The notes: generated by a model not told the origin, from the sequence alone. 64,000 nucleotides of DNA from Halanaerobium saccharolyticum (GCF_003259895.1 NZ_QLME01000010.1:40738-104737); one strand, 5' to 3'. Shown: positions 35,057 through 43,966, numbered from the stretch's first letter. Translations and numbers: made by a program.

Positions 35057-36505
35057 CTACTCATTTAACCTCTTTTTTAGTTTATAAACATCCAGCCGCT
35101 CAGGTACATAATCTTCATCCCTGTTTTCTACCTCTTCTACTGGAATATTTAATTCTCTGCTCAAAATCTTTTTGATTCTACTCTCACAAAAGTTAGCCTG
35201 GCATTCTCCAGTTTTCGCCCAGGTTCTTCGTTTAACTGCATCAGTAGTTTTAATTGGGATTGAGCGGCTTAAAGCATCTAAAATTTCTGCTTCCGTAACA
35301 TCTTCACAGCGGCAGATAATATTTTTTTGGGGATCCTGATGGTCTATTTCACCATTAAAATCTTCATCTTTTTCCACCACAATTGCCGGTCTGTTAGGAT
35401 TAAAATCTTCTTTTTTATTCAGTTCAAGTCCAGTTCTATTTAAAATATTTATCACTTTTTTGGCTATCGCTGGAGCAGATGTAAGGCCTGGTGAGTCAAT
35501 TCCAGCTGCCTGAACAAAACCCTTAACCTCTGTCTCTTCAATTATAAAATCTTCTCTGGTGCTTTTGGGTCTTAAGCCAGCAAAGGTTCTCAGCATTCTA
35601 TTTGTATCAAAATCGGGTATTGATCTGCGCGCCTGATCAATTACATATTTAATATCCTTAAAATTTGTACTTACATCATTTTTTTTGTCTATTTCTTCAG
35701 CATTAGGTCCAATCATAAAGTTCCCATGGGTAGTTGTAGTCGCTACTACTCCCTTAGTCTTTGGATTTGGAGCCTGAAAAATTACTGAATTAACCAGATG
35801 GCTCTGACTTTTACTGAAAACTACATATTCTCCCCGCATTGGATAGATTTCAAAATCTGCAGCATCCAGCATATTTGCTATTTTATCTGCATAAATTCCA
35901 GCTGCATTGACAAGATAACGGCTTTCAACTTTTTCCTTTACCGTTTCTATTTCAAAATAATCATTATTTTTCTCAATATTAATTACTTCTGATTCTAATT
36001 TTAAGTCAACACCATTATCAACAGCATTTTCTGCCAGAGCAATGGTAAATTCATAGGGAGAGGTAACTCCTATAGTTTTACAGTAAAAAGCCGCCTCTAC
36101 CTGATCACTGACGTGGGGCTCAATTTCTTTAATCTGATCACCATAAATAATTTCTATCTCGTCTTCAGATTGGCCAACTGCTAAAGCATTTTGATGTATT
36201 TTTTTCAGTGTTTTTTGGTCCTCAGCATCAAAGGCAAGCACAAGACCCCCGGTGTTCTGGTAACCAAAATTAAGCTCTTCGTTCAATTTTTTATACATTG
36301 TATTTCCCTGAATACAGAGTTCTCCCTTTAAAGTTCCTGCTTTTGCCACATAACCACCGTGGACAATTCCTGTATTGGCTTTTGAGGCACCAGTGGAAAC
36401 ATCTGACTCTTTTTCAATTAGAGACACTGAAAGATTATATTTAGAAAGTTCTCTGGCAATCGCTGAACCAACAACTCCCGCTCCTATAATACTGACATCA
36501 TACAT
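35057..36505 (-). CDS. FAD-dependent oxidoreductase with [2Fe-2S]-binding BFD-like domain (GlpA-like)
   Basis: A 482-residue flavoprotein. The N-terminal dinucleotide-binding motif is GAGVVGSAIARELSKY (8-23). A DAO-type substrate domain follows, with FAGLRPKSTRED near 320. The C-terminal extension carries ICRCEDVTEAEI (about 402-413) and CQANFC, the four-cysteine pattern of the BFD-like [2Fe-2S] domain found in GlpA and related dehydrogenases. It could oxidise glycerol 3-phosphate, 2-hydroxyglutarate or another hydroxyacid; no glpB/glpC lies next to it. It is the last gene of the strand before tetR and about 130 bases downstream of the selenium cluster. A role in selenium metabolism is not shown. 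Confidence 0.88.
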   Translation of the reverse strand: MYDVSIIGAGVVGSAIARELSKYNLSVSLIEKESDVSTGASKANTGIVHGGYVAKAGTLKGELCIQGNTMYKKLNEELNFGYQNTGGLVLAFDAEDQKTLKKIHQNALAVGQSEDEIEIIYGDQIKEIEPHVSDQVEAAFYCKTIGVTSPYEFTIALAENAVDNGVDLKLESEVINIEKNNDYFEIETVKEKVESRYLVNAAGIYADKIANMLDAADFEIYPMRGEYVVFSKSQSHLVNSVIFQAPNPKTKGVVATTTTHGNFMIGPNAEEIDKKNDVSTNFKDIKYVIDQARRSIPDFDTNRMLRTFAGLRPKSTREDFIIEETEVKGFVQAAGIDSPGLTSAPAIAKKVINILNRTGLELNKKEDFNPNRPAIVVEKDEDFNGEIDHQDPQKNIICRCEDVTEAEILDALSRSIPIKTTDAVKRRTWAKTGECQANFCESRIKKILSRELNIPVEEVENRDEDYVPERLDVYKLKKRLNE

Positions 36506-36595
36506 TTATTCAGCCTCCTTAAAGCTAATTGATTTAATTATACTAAATATTTTGAAAAATGTTTCTTGCAGTTAGCTTAGCCTCAGTTTATAAAT

Positions 36596-36624
36596 AAGGC
36601 CTCCTCAAAAGAAATGAGAAAGGC
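36596..36624 (-). terminator. probable terminator of the selenium gene cluster
   Basis: On the minus strand GGCCTTTCTC pairs imperfectly with GAGGAGGCC, followed by TTATTTAT, shortly after the stop of the DUF3343 gene. Confidence 0.55.
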
Positions 36625-36632
36625 CCTAAAAA

Positions 36633-36914
36633 TTAATCTCTGCTGTATATCTTTTTATATTCTTTCTTCCTATTTCCTTTTTTAAAATTATAAATTGCTT
36701 TAACCAGAATATTATTTTCTTCAAATAATTTTTTTAGCATTTCCAGTTCAGCCGGCACAGTTATTGCCGAACCGCAATCTGAAGAAATCTCGGGCGGTAC
36801 AGCTGCCATTCTGTAGTCTAAATCATTATCAAAAAGAACTCTTTCGGCTTTAATTGAATGATGAGTTGACTCAAATAAAATCAATTTATCTCTTTGTTCA
36901 TTATTTACTCCCAT
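36633..36914 (-). CDS. DUF3343 protein, putative Se/S carrier
   Basis: A 93-residue protein of the DUF3343 family. It has LILFESTHHSIKAERVLFDNDLDYRMAAVPPEISSDCGSAI (about 11-52), the family's conserved histidines and the DCG with Cys46. Members are annotated as putative Se/S carriers because they keep company with selenium genes, as here. It overlaps the end of selD by 10 bases, so it is translated with it. Carrier function is inferred by association. Confidence 0.85.
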   Translation of the reverse strand: MGVNNEQRDKLILFESTHHSIKAERVLFDNDLDYRMAAVPPEISSDCGSAITVPAELEMLKKLFEENNILVKAIYNFKKGNRKKEYKKIYSRD

Positions 36915-37945
36915 TTAATTTTAACTCCTTTTTCTCCTTGATAAGCTTTTGCAATTACAGCTACATCCAGTCCCTCAGCATAGAGATCAATTAATAACTC
37001 AGCTGCATCTGCTTCGGCCACAGAAATTAAAAGACCTCCGGAAGTCTGAGGATCATACATTAAATCATAAAGTGTCTGATCTCTCTGACCACTTTCACTG
37101 ACAAATTTCTGATAATTATCTCTATTTTTATAGGCACCAGCTGGTAAAAGACCTGATTCTGCAAATTCTCTTACTCCCTCAAAAATCGGAATCTCAGGAG
37201 CATCAATTTCGATCTGAAGACTGCTGTTTTCCGACATTTCCAGTAGATGACCGATTAAACCAAATCCTGTTACATCTGTACAGGCATTAATCTGATACTG
37301 CTCAAAAAACTTTAAGGCAGTATTATTTAGAGTTAACATTGACTTTACTGCCGGATTGCTCTGATCACCACTGGTAAATCCACCTTTAATTGCGGCAACC
37401 ATGACACCTGTTCCCAGGGGTTTAGTTAATAGAATTAGATCCCCCTCCTTGATCCCGGAATTACTGAGTAAATTATCGGGATGAACAGTTCCCGTCACCG
37501 AAAGCCCGTATTTAGGTTCTTCATCTACCACCGTATGCCCACCACATAAACTGGCACCGGCTTCTTTTACTTTATCAGCACCTCCCTGAAGAATTTGAGA
37601 CAAAATTTCCTCTTCCAGACAGGAAGGAAAACCTACAATATTCATTGCCAGAATCGGCTGACCGCCCATTGCATAAACATCACTCAGGGCATTAGCAGCG
37701 GCAATCTGACCAAATAAATAGGGATCATCGACTATTGGAGTAAAGAAATCCAGAGTCTGAATTAAAGCTAATTCTTCAGATAAACTATACACAGCAGCAT
37801 CATCAGCCTTGTCCAGGCCGATCAATAACTTTTCTGGATCAGCAGGAAAATTAACGCGACGCAGAACCTGCGCCAGAGCCCGGGGGCCCATCTTAGATGC
37901 TCAACCAGAACTTTTGCTGTAATCAGTTAATTTAATCTGAGACAT
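36905..37945 (-). CDS. selD: selenophosphate synthetase with in-frame UGA (selenocysteine)
   Basis: Makes selenophosphate from selenide and ATP. A standard reading starts at ATG 37891 and loses the active site. Continuing upstream in the same frame through a TGA at 37901-37903 reaches ATG 37945. The N-terminus becomes MSQIKLTDYSKSSG-U-ASKMGPRALAQ, the SelD active-site pattern with Sec at 15 and the essential lysine at 18. Many SelD proteins have Sec or Cys there, so this is a selenoprotein and not a broken gene. LCGGHTVVDEEPKYGLSV and TDVTGFGLIGHL are the AIR-synthase-fold motifs. 346 residues including Sec. The host must make Sec (selA, selB, selC elsewhere). DUF3343 overlaps its end; yedF lies 95 bases upstream. 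Confidence 0.95.
37858..37903 (-). promoter_or_regulatory. UGA(Sec) codon and candidate bSECIS hairpin of selD
   Basis: Counting the U of UGA as 1, GGCGCAG (30-36) pairs with CUGCGUC (40-46) around a GUU loop. A G/U-containing apical loop within about 40 bases of the UGA is what bacterial SelB needs. The UGA is seen directly; the hairpin is a manual fold. Confidence 0.65.
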
Positions 37946-38040
37946 AAAATCACCAACTTCCTAATTTTATTACTTTATATCTTTATCGATAATATTTGGA
38001 TCTTTAACTAATAATATAATAATTGAATTCAAACAGCAAA

Positions 38041-38634
38041 TTAAACTCTTACATAATCACTGCTGTTGATGCTGTTTACGATTTCATACATGTTGCTAAC
38101 TTCTCCCACCTCTAATTGATCGCTTAAATCATAATAGTCAAGACAGGTACCACAGATTAAAACTTCTACTCCAGCAGATTCTAATTTTTCTAAAGTTGCT
38201 GTTACATCCTTTTCCAGAACAGCCATTTTAACACCTGAATTTAGAAAAATCACTTTCTCAGGCAGCGGCTTAATATCCAGCAGAGTCGAAAGAAAACCTT
38301 TAATTAAAATTTTCCCTAAATCTTCTTCGCCCTCCCCTAATTTATCAGAAGCAATTAAATAAACTTTTCCCGCCTCAGACGGATGAGAAACAGCTGCTTT
38401 ATTATTTTCACTTTTTACTTTTTCTCCAGTGTTTTTTATTATAATCTTAAAATAGTCAGCTGACTCCTCTACAATACTGACTTCTGCTTTCATTTTCTGG
38501 GCTAATTTAGCTACATTTTCAGAAGCTATTTTATTGTCAACAATCACCAAAACTTCCTCATTATCTGCCATCGCTTTTTTGGTCAGTACAACCGGTTTGG
38601 GGCAGTCCAAACCTCTAGCATCAATCTCCTTCAT
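38041..38634 (-). CDS. yedF: YedF-type selenium metabolism protein (TusA-like plus DsrE-like domains)
   Basis: A 197-residue two-domain protein. The N-terminal SirA/TusA-like domain carries EIDARGLDCPKPVVLTKKAM with the sulfur- or selenium-binding Cys11. The C-terminal DsrE/F-like domain runs from about residue 90 (VYLIASDKLGEGEEDLGKIL) and has a Cys pair in LICGTCLDYY near 170-180. This fusion is the family TIGR03527 seen next to selD. It may pass selenium from a desulfurase-like enzyme to SelD; the role is inferred from gene neighbourhoods. Confidence 0.92.
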   Translation of the reverse strand: MKEIDARGLDCPKPVVLTKKAMADNEEVLVIVDNKIASENVAKLAQKMKAEVSIVEESADYFKIIIKNTGEKVKSENNKAAVSHPSEAGKVYLIASDKLGEGEEDLGKILIKGFLSTLLDIKPLPEKVIFLNSGVKMAVLEKDVTATLEKLESAGVEVLICGTCLDYYDLSDQLEVGEVSNMYEIVNSINSSDYVRV

Positions 38635-38710
38635 TTTTATTCCTCCAGTTAAAATAAATTTAATAATTTAAAGTTAACTTATTTAAAGTTTATTATAAAA
38701 AACTATTTTT

Positions 38711-39238
38711 CTAATCTATGTATTTTAAATCTAATTCCTCACATATTTTTTTAGCTGTTACATAGGCCATCTCACCTGTAAATGAAACACACTGCTTGAT
38801 ATGATCTTTAGAACCTAGTTTATGGTCTTTAGTTAAAACTCTGCAGCAGAGTGATCCGTGAACATCTCTAAAGTAGTCATGAAGTTCTGCCGCAAGCTCC
38901 ATTGTCTTATCAACCTTTTTGTCACCTGGCTGTCGACGGCCAAAGAAATAGCCGAGCATCATCTGAGCCCCAATAACTGCACCACAACTGCAGCCGGAAT
39001 TACCCATTCCAACCGGAAAAGCAGATGCCATGGCCACTGCATCATTACTAAGATCTAAAGAAAATTCCTCAATAAAAGTTTTAACTATTGATTCTGAACA
39101 GTAAAAATCTCCGTTACGATAATAGTTTTCTGCCTTTTTCTTAATCTGATTAAGATTAATTGGATCAGCTTCTTCAAAATTTTTCTGCATCTGACTATAA
39201 TCAGGACCAAAAACCATTGCTTTAATTTTTTTAAACAT
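38711..39238 (-). CDS. C_GCAxxG_C_C family redox protein
   Basis: A 175-residue soluble protein of the C_GCAxxG_C_C family. Its conserved cysteines appear in FYCSESI (near 45), GNSGCSCGAVIGAQ (the GCAxxG core in the form GCSCGAVIG, near 82-95), SLCCRVL (near 134) and IKQCVSF (near 152). The spacing suggests a metal or redox site. Function unknown, but the family recurs beside selenium and sulfur genes. It lies 16 bases after the desulfurase-like gene and 77 before yedF, in one probable operon. A 50-residue N-terminal extension before the first Cys is present. Confidence 0.87.
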   Translation of the reverse strand: MFKKIKAMVFGPDYSQMQKNFEEADPINLNQIKKKAENYYRNGDFYCSESIVKTFIEEFSLDLSNDAVAMASAFPVGMGNSGCSCGAVIGAQMMLGYFFGRRQPGDKKVDKTMELAAELHDYFRDVHGSLCCRVLTKDHKLGSKDHIKQCVSFTGEMAYVTAKKICEELDLKYID

Positions 39239-39253
39239 TTATTCCTCCCTGAA

Positions 39254-40393
39254 TCACTTAATCTTCTCTAATATATTTAATAATCTATTTACTTCAGCTT
39301 CAGTATTAAAATAACCTGGGCTGATTCGCAGCAGCCCCAGCTCATCTGTGCCTAAAAATTTATGTAATAAAGGAGCACAATGCAGCCCACCCCGCAGCTG
39401 AATATCATAATCTTGCTGCAGTTTAAAGGCCAGCTGATTGGAACTGCAGCCCTCTAAATTGAAGGCGGTAACAGCTGTTCTATTATTTATATCTTTTTTA
39501 CCAAAAACCTTAACCTGAGGCAGAGAAGTTAAGCCCTCAATTAATTTTTTTAATAAATTCATTTCCTGCTGATGAATATTTTCTAAACCCTCATTTTGAA
39601 TAAATTTAATTCCTGCCCCCAGGCCAACAATTGCAGGTGTATTTAGAGTCCCTGCTTCCAGATAATCAGGCATGATTTCCGGCTGTTTAATGCTCAAAGA
39701 ATTTGCTCCGGTCCCACCTTCTTTTAGCGGCAGCAGTGTCTCTGGATTTCTAACATATAGAGCACCAACACCGGGAGGTCCAAAAAGCGATTTATGTCCA
39801 GGAACCGCCATAAAATCAATTCTCATTTTATCTACATCTATGGGAATCACTCCTGCAGTTTGAGCTGCATCAACTAAAAACAGGATGCCTTCTGCAGCAG
39901 CAAATTCTCCGATCTTCTGCAGATCATTGACCGTCCCCAGTACATTAGAAGCATGAGAGATTACAATCAGTCTGGTATTATCTCTAACAGCATTTTTTAA
40001 GGACTGATAATCAACTTCTGCACTTTCTAAATCCAGATTTATATAGTCTACCTCTATTTCTTTTTCTGTTTTTAAACGCTCTAATGGTCTAAGTATAGAA
40101 TTATGTTCCATCTTAGAACTAATTACATGATCTCCTCTTTTTAAAACTCCCTTGAGAACAGTGTTTAAAGATTCGGTAGCCCCAGAATTAAAAACTAAAT
40201 TGGCAGAATTCTTAATTGAAAAGAACTCAGCTATATTTTCCCTGGTACTAAAAATCATTCGGGCTGAATCTAAAATCTCTGCAGAACCAGAACGACCGGG
40301 ATTCATACCAGAATTACGAAAAAATTGATCTACTTCCTGATAGACAGACTCAGGCTTAGGCCAGCTGGTAGCAGCATTATTAAAATATATCAT
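39254..40393 (-). CDS. cysteine desulfurase-like class V aminotransferase (EF2568 type)
   Basis: A 379-residue PLP enzyme. It has NNAATSWPKP at the N-terminus, SGATESLN (70-77), VDAAQTAG (174-181), the PLP lysine 201 in PGHKSLFGPPGVG, and the catalytic cysteine Cys339 in LRGGLHCAPL. The GGLHCAP context marks the EF2568-like branch (TIGR01977), which co-occurs with selD and yedF, in contrast to housekeeping IscS. It would release sulfur or selenium from cysteine or selenocysteine for the selenophosphate route. First gene of the selenium operon on this strand. Branch assignment from memory of the family. Confidence 0.92.
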   Translation of the reverse strand: MIYFNNAATSWPKPESVYQEVDQFFRNSGMNPGRSGSAEILDSARMIFSTRENIAEFFSIKNSANLVFNSGATESLNTVLKGVLKRGDHVISSKMEHNSILRPLERLKTEKEIEVDYINLDLESAEVDYQSLKNAVRDNTRLIVISHASNVLGTVNDLQKIGEFAAAEGILFLVDAAQTAGVIPIDVDKMRIDFMAVPGHKSLFGPPGVGALYVRNPETLLPLKEGGTGANSLSIKQPEIMPDYLEAGTLNTPAIVGLGAGIKFIQNEGLENIHQQEMNLLKKLIEGLTSLPQVKVFGKKDINNRTAVTAFNLEGCSSNQLAFKLQQDYDIQLRGGLHCAPLLHKFLGTDELGLLRISPGYFNTEAEVNRLLNILEKIK

Positions 40394-40505
40394 AAAATTA
40401 ACCTCCGTTTTTTAAAATCTGTTCTTATATAATTAATTCTTTTTCTTAGGTGAAAAACCTTTATTTAAAATTGAAAATCTAAGATTTAATTATATAAAAT
40501 ACTCA

Positions 40506-40538
40506 TTTATGTTCACGTACCTGGTACGTGAACATAAA
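40506..40538. repeat. intergenic palindrome, GTACC-T-GGTAC core, 16-bp arms
   Basis: TTTATGTTCACGTACC (40506-40521) and its exact complement (40523-40538) around a single T. It lies between the desulfurase-like gene and the terminator of the flavodiiron gene. Shares the GTACCNGGTAC centre with the ends of the other elements. Confidence 0.9.
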
Positions 40539-40557
40539 CGAGCACAGATAAACAAAA

Positions 40558-40581
40558 AACTCCTGCTTTTACACAGGAGTT
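40558..40581 (-). terminator. terminator of the flavodiiron gene
   Basis: On the minus strand AACTCCTG-N8-CAGGAGTT followed by TTTTGTTT, 60-85 bases after the stop. Confidence 0.9.
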
Positions 40582-40641
40582 CAAGTTGGAGGTAATTTAG
40601 GATAAATTTATAGATTTTAAAGTTTTACTAAATCTGTATCC

Positions 40642-41814
40642 CTATAGATTTTCTAAATCTGCTTTGATTTCTGCTACCAGTCTATCAATTTCCTGATAAT
40701 CTTCATCAGCTCCATGACCCTTAGCAACTACTGGATCATAAAGATCAACTTTTAGATTTGGCATTAAATCAAGCAGTTTATCTGTCATTCTACCTGCCCA
40801 GCCGTAAGAACCAATAATTGAAGCATAACGAGTCTTTGGCTTTAAGACATTTGCCAGGTAAGCTGCATATACCGCAGATGGATGAGGACCTGTTAAAACA
40901 GTGGGTGAACCAAAGATTACGGTTGAGGCATCAACTAAAGAAATTGCTAAATCACCAAGATCAACATCAGTTAAATCAAATGGTTTAACCTTAATTCCTT
41001 CGTCAATTAAAGAGCTGATAAAGTAATTAATGAGATCTTTAGTACTACCATGCATTGAAACATAAGGAACTACAACCTCAGGTTTCACTTCATCACTTAC
41101 CCAACCCTGGTAGGCATCTAAGATCATATCAGGATTATCATAAATTGGACCATGACTCGGAGCAATCATATCAATCTCGTAATCTTCTAATTTAGCCAGA
41201 TTCTTTTTGATAATCATTCTAAAGGGCATCATAATTTCTGCATAATATCTTTTGGCCGCCTTATATACTTCTGCTTCGTCTTCTACAAATAAATCACTTG
41301 TAGCTAAATGAGAACCAAAGAAGTCACAGGGGAATAAAATGTTTTCTTCCTGCAGATAAGTTGACATGGTTTCTGGCCAGTGGACCCAGGGAGTATCAAT
41401 AAACTCTAAGGTTCTACCACCAAGATCAATAGTTTCACCATCTTCAACAGCTCTAATTTGATCTGACTCAAGCTCAAGTAAATCTAAAAGCATTGGTTTT
41501 GCCTTCTGGGAACTTAAAACCTCTGCTTCAGGAAACTTCTTTAACAGATGTGGAATTGAACCAGAATGATCCTGTTCCGCGTGGTTGGAAATAATGTAAT
41601 CAATTTTTTCCACACCCAGATCATCCAGATTATCCATAAAATCTTCCACAAAATCAGGCTCTACTGTATCAATTATTGCGTTTTTTTCTTCACCTTTAAT
41701 GAAATATGAATTGTAACTTGTTCCGTCAGGCAGGGGAATCAACTCATCAAATAATTTGCGGTGCCAGTCAATAATCCCTACACTATAAATATCATCTTTA
41801 AGCTTTCTAAACAT
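40642..41814 (-). CDS. fprA: flavodiiron protein (FprA-family A-type flavoprotein)
   Basis: Reduces O2 to water and/or NO to N2O in anaerobes. 390 residues: an N-terminal metallo-beta-lactamase-like domain with the diiron ligands in NHAEQDHSGS (His78, Glu80, Asp82, His83), WVHWPET (near 145-151) and LFPCDFFGSH (near 163-172), then a flavodoxin domain (about 252-388) with FMN-loop segments SMHGSTKDL and GSPTVLTGPHPS. No rubredoxin extension is present, so an external electron donor is needed. A perfect consensus promoter and a palindrome over the transcription start precede it, implying tight repression. AAGGAGGAG sits 8 bases before the ATG. Monocistronic. O2 versus NO preference cannot be read from sequence. 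Confidence 0.95.
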   Translation of the reverse strand: MFRKLKDDIYSVGIIDWHRKLFDELIPLPDGTSYNSYFIKGEEKNAIIDTVEPDFVEDFMDNLDDLGVEKIDYIISNHAEQDHSGSIPHLLKKFPEAEVLSSQKAKPMLLDLLELESDQIRAVEDGETIDLGGRTLEFIDTPWVHWPETMSTYLQEENILFPCDFFGSHLATSDLFVEDEAEVYKAAKRYYAEIMMPFRMIIKKNLAKLEDYEIDMIAPSHGPIYDNPDMILDAYQGWVSDEVKPEVVVPYVSMHGSTKDLINYFISSLIDEGIKVKPFDLTDVDLGDLAISLVDASTVIFGSPTVLTGPHPSAVYAAYLANVLKPKTRYASIIGSYGWAGRMTDKLLDLMPNLKVDLYDPVVAKGHGADEDYQEIDRLVAEIKADLENL

Positions 41815-41867
41815 ATAAAACTCCTCCTTATATTCTTATACTTCTAAAAGTTATTATAATTTGCTTA

Positions 41868-41894
41868 TGTACAGATAAAATTCCTATCTGTACA
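41868..41894. promoter_or_regulatory. palindromic operator at the flavodiiron promoter
   Basis: TGTACAGATA (41868-41877) and TATCTGTACA (41885-41894) are exact complements with 7 bases between. The site begins 3 bases past the -10 box and covers the predicted start of transcription. It does not match PerR, Fur, Rex or Crp-type sites that I know. Confidence 0.78.
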
Positions 41895-41896
41895 TT

Positions 41897-41925
41897 ATTA
41901 TATTAATCCTTAGCTGTTTTGTCAA
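41897..41925 (-). promoter_or_regulatory. consensus sigma-A promoter of the flavodiiron gene
   Basis: TTGACA (complement of 41920-41925) and TATAAT (complement of 41897-41902), exact consensus, 17-base spacer. Confidence 0.9.
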
Positions 41926-41976
41926 GTTTATTGTATAACTATATTTTTTATACTTCCGTGAGCTATATCACAGAAA

Positions 41977-42008
41977 AAAGTGTGCCCCAAATTAACCGGA
42001 CACACTTT
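41977..42008 (-). terminator. terminator of the hypothetical gene at 42028
   Basis: On the minus strand AAAGTGTGTCCGG pairs with CGGGGCACACTTT-type arms (AAAGTGTG/CACACTTT exact), followed by TTTCTG. Confidence 0.82.
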
Positions 42009-42027
42009 CTAATTCCAAAATTTAAGT

Positions 42028-42642
42028 CTAAGAAGATAATTGTCTGTTAACCGCTTTTAAACAGGCTTTAGCAATTGCCAGAGCTATATTGTTATCTAAA
42101 TAAACTGCACCAACCAATTTCTCTTTTAGTCGATTACTCTGACTGTCGAAATTATATACCTGAGCAATTACAAGTTCTTCCTTACCCTTGATTGTAAATA
42201 CATCTTCTACAACTAGATGACCATTAAAATCTAAATATCTATTTATAACTTCAACTACTGATCGGGCAATAAGTTTTTCCAGATTTTCTCCCATCTGAGC
42301 TTCAAATGATTCAAAAATCTCCTGCTCATTGATCAGCATCTTAACATTACAGCGGCAGCTATTATTTTCGGTATAAATGGAAACTAATTCTATTCGATTA
42401 CTGGAAAAATCATTAACAGCTTTTTTGAAATTGCTGTCAATTCTGGCAATGCTTATTTTTTTATGGTCGATTTTAAAATCATTATGAACCATGCAGACTG
42501 TTTCTACATCTCTCACAATTCGCTTGGGATCTCTCTTCTTATCTGCGATAATATGTATTTCATCTATTTCATCTGCACCAGTTAAGCTACAGGAAACTAC
42601 ACCGTCAAGTTCTTGAATTAATTTTTTAATCTCTGTATTCAT
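42028..42642 (-). CDS. conserved hypothetical protein
   Basis: A 204-residue soluble protein that I cannot name. The N-terminal part has a recurring clostridial pattern: VVSCSLTGADEIDEIHIIADKKRDPKRIVRDVET (about 14-47), then DHKKISIARI. A mixed alpha/beta C-terminal half follows. No catalytic motif, signal peptide or membrane segment. A frame from 42687 overlaps the HD-GYP gene, but GGGGAG...AAGG lies directly before ATG 42642 and gives the cleaner start. It follows the membrane HD-GYP gene by 34 bases and probably shares its transcript, so a link to that signalling protein is possible. Confidence 0.75.
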   Translation of the reverse strand: MNTEIKKLIQELDGVVSCSLTGADEIDEIHIIADKKRDPKRIVRDVETVCMVHNDFKIDHKKISIARIDSNFKKAVNDFSSNRIELVSIYTENNSCRCNVKMLINEQEIFESFEAQMGENLEKLIARSVVEVINRYLDFNGHLVVEDVFTIKGKEELVIAQVYNFDSQSNRLKEKLVGAVYLDNNIALAIAKACLKAVNRQLSS

Positions 42643-42676
42643 CCTTAACTCTCCCCTTTTTAAATCAAAATACAAA

Positions 42677-43966
42677 CTAGTAATCAAACGCTAATTCTAA
42701 TTCCTTTATCTTCTCTTCACTTTTAAATTTATCATCAAAATAACCATCTTTAATTAATTCAATTATTTTCTGAGCAATTTCGGGATCAAACTGCCCTCCA
42801 GCACATTTCTTAAATTCTTCTATTATTTCTTCTTTAGTCATTGGCGGCTTATAGCTTCTGCCGGTGATCATTACATCCAGAGAATCACAGGCAGTTAAAA
42901 TTCTGGCTCCTACCGGTATTGCTTCGCCTTCTAAACCTTCCGGATAGCCTTTACCATCCCAGCGCTCATGATGGTAGAGAATAATATCTAATTCATCATT
43001 AATTAAGTCTATATCTTTTAAAAGCTGATAACCATATTTAGTGTGTCTTTTAATCTCCTCGTATTCCTCATCACTTAAATTATCAGAAGTACTCAAAATA
43101 TGATCATCAACATAGATTTTCCCAATATCATGAATCTTGGCAATACTGATAACTTTTTCCGATTTTGCTCGCGATAAGTTCATTTCATTACAGAGATGAT
43201 AGGTATATTTTGCTACCCGTTCACAGTGGCCTTCAGTATAATGATCTTTAGAATCAATTACCTTCAGAAAACTTTCGATTATTTGAGTATAGGAATTCAT
43301 CTGCTGTAAGCGCGAATAAAAGAAATCTTTAATAATAAATAATAGTATAATAATAAGAACAAAAAGCACTTTACTAAAATAAATATAAGAAGCCAGCAAA
43401 ATCAATCCTAAAAAATAGGAAGTAATTAGATTTTTCGAAAGCTCTCTAAAATAACTTATCAGTGACATCTTATTTACATCATTATTAGCTAAATTGATCA
43501 CTATAAAAACAAACAAATTATTTAAAATAAAATATACTAAACTAGCAAAAAGAATAGATAAAAAAGGAAAGGAATTCGTTTCAATATACGGATAACTAAT
43601 ATTAAAAGCTATAGACGCTACTGAAGCTGAAATAAAAAATACAGCACGATTAAATAAAAATTTATACCAAACAAAACCCAATTTTTGACTTTTTAATTCA
43701 ATAGTACCAATTGCAGCTATTACACCAACCCAGAATGGGTTTAAAGTAAAAAAGGCAGTTGCAAGAACCGGCAAATTCATTGAAGTAGTAATCTCAGTCA
43801 TAGAATTAAAAAACATGCTAAAATTACTAATAAACACTAGCGTAATTAATAAAAAAGATAAATTCAATAAATTTATATCAAAAGCAGAATTATTAAATAA
43901 TATTAAAAATAGTATTATAAAACTTATATGTATAAAAATTAAATATAACTTTAACTTTTTGTTCAT
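42677..43966 (-). CDS. membrane-anchored HD-GYP domain protein
   Basis: A 429-residue putative cyclic-di-GMP phosphodiesterase. About seven hydrophobic helices fill residues 8-215 and form an integral sensor domain with no recognisable name. The HD-GYP domain follows: EGHCERVAKYT (245-255), KIHDIGK (277-283), HHERWDGKGYPEGL (342-355) and a DSLDVMITGRSY motif. All metal-binding residues are in place. It is preceded by a 28-residue peptide gene and a structured leader, so the small peptide or its leader may act with it. One of three HD-GYP proteins in the window. Confidence 0.9.
   Translation of the reverse strand: MNKKLKLYLIFIHISFIILFLILFNNSAFDINLLNLSFLLITLVFISNFSMFFNSMTEITTSMNLPVLATAFFTLNPFWVGVIAAIGTIELKSQKLGFVWYKFLFNRAVFFISASVASIAFNISYPYIETNSFPFLSILFASLVYFILNNLFVFIVINLANNDVNKMSLISYFRELSKNLITSYFLGLILLASYIYFSKVLFVLIIILLFIIKDFFYSRLQQMNSYTQIIESFLKVIDSKDHYTEGHCERVAKYTYHLCNEMNLSRAKSEKVISIAKIHDIGKIYVDDHILSTSDNLSDEEYEEIKRHTKYGYQLLKDIDLINDELDIILYHHERWDGKGYPEGLEGEAIPVGARILTACDSLDVMITGRSYKPPMTKEEIIEEFKKCAGGQFDPEIAQKIIELIKDGYFDDKFKSEEKIKELELAFDY

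Noticed and set aside
37889..37945. selD as a pseudogene or a short gene starting at 37891
   Set aside because: The TGA falls exactly at the catalytic Cys/Sec position, and sequence on both sides is perfect SelD. Selenocysteine explains it and the neighbours are selenium genes.
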